A stretch of DNA of 64,000 bases from Maribacter polysiphoniae (GTDB lineage: Bacteria > Bacteroidota > Bacteroidia > Flavobacteriales > Flavobacteriaceae). Position 1 is the first letter of the stretch, and the number at the start of each line of letters is the position of its first letter. A program made the translations under genes and the position numbers. The stretch spans positions 62,001 through 126,000 of the forward strand of contig NZ_QGGQ01000004.1 of assembly GCF_003148665.1 (NCBI RefSeq), read 5' to 3'. The notes beneath the pieces were generated by a model. That model was given only the letters and a program-made list of their open reading frames with translations, did no database searches and was not told the origin of the DNA. Shown here one piece after another: positions 62,154-64,000 of this stretch.

Positions 62154-63041
62154 ATGAAAAACATAGCTGTTATCGGTGCGGGTACGATGGGTAATGGTAT
62201 TGCCCACGTTTTTGCGCAAAATGGATATAAAGTGAATTTGATTGATATTTCCGAAGAATCCCTTGATCGTGGTATTGCCACGATTACCAGGAATTTAGAT
62301 CGGATGCTATCCAAAGAAAAAATCACTGGGGAAGACAAAATACAAACCCTAAAAAACATAACCACCCATACACAGCTTTCCTCAGGTATACCGAACACCG
62401 ACCTGGTCGTTGAGGCGGCTACGGAGCGATTGGAGATTAAACTAGGCCTGTTCAAGGAAATGGATGCCATAGCGGCACCGAACACTATTTTGGCCACGAA
62501 TACCTCCTCCATATCGATTACGAAAATCGCTGCTGCCACCGCAAGACCCGAAAAGGTCATTGGCATGCATTTCATGAATCCCGTACCTATCATGAAATTG
62601 GTGGAAATCATTCGGGGCTACAACACCTCGGATGCAACCACAAAGGTTATTATGGACCTTTCCCTGAAATTGGGCAAAACCCCTACCGAGGTTAATGATT
62701 ATCCGGGATTTGTGGCCAATAGGATCTTAATGCCGATGATCAATGAAGCCATTGAGACCTTGTATCATGGTGTTGCAGGGGTCGAGGAGATCGATACCGT
62801 TATGAAATTGGGTATGGCCCACCCTATGGGCCCATTGCAATTGGCAGATTTTATAGGATTGGATGTGTGCCTCTCCATTCTTAATGTGATGTACGACGGA
62901 TTCAAAAACCCAAAATATGCGCCCTGTCCCCTACTCGTCAATATGGTCATGGCCAACAAACTAGGGATAAAATCCGGTGAGGGTTTTTACGACTATAACG
63001 TTTCAAGGAAAGCAGAGATAGTCTCCTCCCAATTTAAATAG
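62154..63041 (+). CDS. 3-hydroxybutyryl-CoA (3-hydroxyacyl-CoA) dehydrogenase
   Basis: 295 residues; NAD-dependent oxidation of 3-hydroxyacyl-CoA in fatty acid or butanoate metabolism. Rossmann motif GAGTMGNGIAHVFAQNGYKV at 7-26, VVEAATERLEIK near 87, ILATNTSSISITKIA near 112, catalytic His of GMHFMNPVPIMKLVE near 139 and DYPGFVANRILMPMINEA near 183. This is the short, single-function form (Hbd/PaaH-like), without an enoyl-CoA hydratase domain. Runs 5 bp into the DUF1015-type gene. Confidence 0.93.
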   Translation: MKNIAVIGAGTMGNGIAHVFAQNGYKVNLIDISEESLDRGIATITRNLDRMLSKEKITGEDKIQTLKNITTHTQLSSGIPNTDLVVEAATERLEIKLGLFKEMDAIAAPNTILATNTSSISITKIAAATARPEKVIGMHFMNPVPIMKLVEIIRGYNTSDATTKVIMDLSLKLGKTPTEVNDYPGFVANRILMPMINEAIETLYHGVAGVEEIDTVMKLGMAHPMGPLQLADFIGLDVCLSILNVMYDGFKNPKYAPCPLLVNMVMANKLGIKSGEGFYDYNVSRKAEIVSSQFK

Positions 63042-63046
63042 GACCT

Positions 63047-64000
63047 ATGGCTGTTATAAAACCTTTTAAGGCGGTTCGACCCACAAAGGACAAAGTGGCC
63101 CATGTTACTTCCCGATCATATCAAGAGTATTCCGAGGAAGAGTTGGAGGCCACATTGCGTTTCAACCCGTTCTCTTTCTTACACATTATCAATCCTGGAT
63201 ACAAGTTTTCCAAGGAAGTGTCGGGCGAAGAACGTTTCAAATTGGTCCACAATCGCTATCTCGAATTTTTAGAGGACAATATTTTTTTAAAAGACAGTAA
63301 GGATAGCTTTTATATTTACCAGATAGAGAAGAACAACTTCAAGACTTGTGGCTTTTTTTGTGCGACAAGTGTTCAGGACTATCGCGATGATATTATAAAA
63401 AAACACGAAGACACACTAAGTCAACGGGAACAATTGTTCGCCAAATATCTAAATACCGTCGGTTTCAATGCAGAACCTGTTTTGATCACCTATTCCGATA
63501 ATGACTCGATCCAAGTACTTATCGACCTAGAGAAACAAAAAAAACCCGAGTACTTTTTTACCACCCCTGATAAAATCAAACATTCCCTTTGGGTGGTTTC
63601 CAATACTGATTCCATCCAAAAATTGATATGTGAGTTTAAAAAAATAGATTCGTTGTATATTGCGGATGGCCATCATCGAAGTGCATCTTCCAATGTATTG
63701 GCCCGTATGTCCAAGGATAGGAACCCCAACCATACGGGAAAGGAGCCTTATAACTATTTTATGAGCTACCTGATTCCCGAATCGGAGATACGTATCTATG
63801 AATTCAACCGTATGGTAAGGGACCTGAATGGTTTGACCAAAGAAGAATTCCTGATACGATTGGATGCTTTCTTTAGGATGGAAAACAAAGGAAGTGTGCT
63901 CTATAAGCCTTCCAAAAAACACCATTTCAGTATGTATTTGGATGGGGATTTTTATTCGCTTTTCCTTAGAAAAAAAGTATATGGATTTACGGATACCTTA
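63047..64000 (+). CDS. DUF1015-type protein, 3' end outside the window
   Basis: An open frame from ATG 63047 to the window edge (318 codons, no stop). It begins MAVIKPFKAVRPTKDKVAHV and has YQEYSEEELEATLRFNPFSF, SLYIADGHHRSASSNVLARM near 204 and FMSYLIPESEIRIYEFNRMV. The IADGHHR motif and the N-terminus are marks of the DUF1015 family (about 410 residues), whose function is unknown. Its partner genes often include SerA/SerC-type enzymes elsewhere, but here it follows a 3-hydroxyacyl-CoA dehydrogenase gene by 5 bp. Confidence 0.88.
   Translation, partial: MAVIKPFKAVRPTKDKVAHVTSRSYQEYSEEELEATLRFNPFSFLHIINPGYKFSKEVSGEERFKLVHNRYLEFLEDNIFLKDSKDSFYIYQIEKNNFKTCGFFCATSVQDYRDDIIKKHEDTLSQREQLFAKYLNTVGFNAEPVLITYSDNDSIQVLIDLEKQKKPEYFFTTPDKIKHSLWVVSNTDSIQKLICEFKKIDSLYIADGHHRSASSNVLARMSKDRNPNHTGKEPYNYFMSYLIPESEIRIYEFNRMVRDLNGLTKEEFLIRLDAFFRMENKGSVLYKPSKKHHFSMYLDGDFYSLFLRKKVYGFTDTL

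Overview
The window looks like a chromosomal segment of a marine-type Flavobacteriaceae bacterium (Bacteroidota; Maribacter, Zobellia and Muricauda are comparable genera). The evidence is a PorP/SprF-type outer-membrane protein, a YtxJ-like bacillithiol-system protein, many small lipoproteins with an SC/GC lipobox, short 390-residue LeuA, and promoters of the Bacteroidota type (TTG, about 19 bp, TAnnTTTG) upstream of several genes. I see no prophage, insertion sequence, CRISPR array, rRNA or tRNA. The only structural RNA recognised is the signal recognition particle RNA at 40281-40376 (minus strand).

Layout. 1-13 kb: uvrD helicase, a DsrE-like protein, a secreted M20 hydrolase, an FMN glutamate-synthase-like oxidoreductase, an OmpA-like protein, a patatin/M1-peptidase pair and recG. 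13-26 kb: an SRAP DNA-crosslink protease, a VOC protein, a secreted tricorn-type S41 protease, pirin, a PAS/Cys-pair protein, a DUF1080-NTF2 pair, and the run panB-lspA-rluA-like-lipoprotein. 26-40 kb: leuA-leuB, a TlpA-like lipoprotein, pheT, a fasciclin protein, a membrane protein, a lipoprotein/ABC-F pair, a fructose-6-phosphate-aldolase-like protein and an SDR. 40-43.5 kb: SRP RNA, then glutaminyl cyclase, thioesterase and a beta-helix lipoprotein. 43.5-49 kb: a regulatory and secreted-peptide cluster. 49-64 kb: glyA, fahA, a lipoprotein, a YtxJ-like protein, clpB, a TetR regulator, a PorP/SprF-SPOR fusion, a histidine phosphatase, a DUF6503-like lipoprotein, smpB, pcm, a Gfo/Idh/MocA oxidoreductase, a 3-hydroxyacyl-CoA dehydrogenase and a DUF1015-type protein cut by the window end.

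The part most worth attention is 43.5-49 kb. It holds a LytTR regulator whose receiver has Asn where the phosphorylated Asp should be; a secreted protein made of seven near-identical 19-residue repeats carrying CDDC and a basic KDRRKE stretch, with two more DNA copies beyond the stop codon; a TPR-containing lipoprotein histidine kinase; its NarL-type response regulator; and an unrecognised protein. The first and last genes share an almost identical promoter: an AACCTTAT-N5-ATAAGGTT dyad, then TCCTAwGTCC at the place of the -33 box, then a good -7 box. This suggests one regulon around an unusual repeat peptide. The function is inferred, not shown.

Several genes use TTG starts (uvrD, the LytTR regulator, pcm), and for others the longest frame extends upstream of the likely ATG; starts given here are the ones I consider likely. 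Domain (DUF) names are from memory of the families, not from a search.
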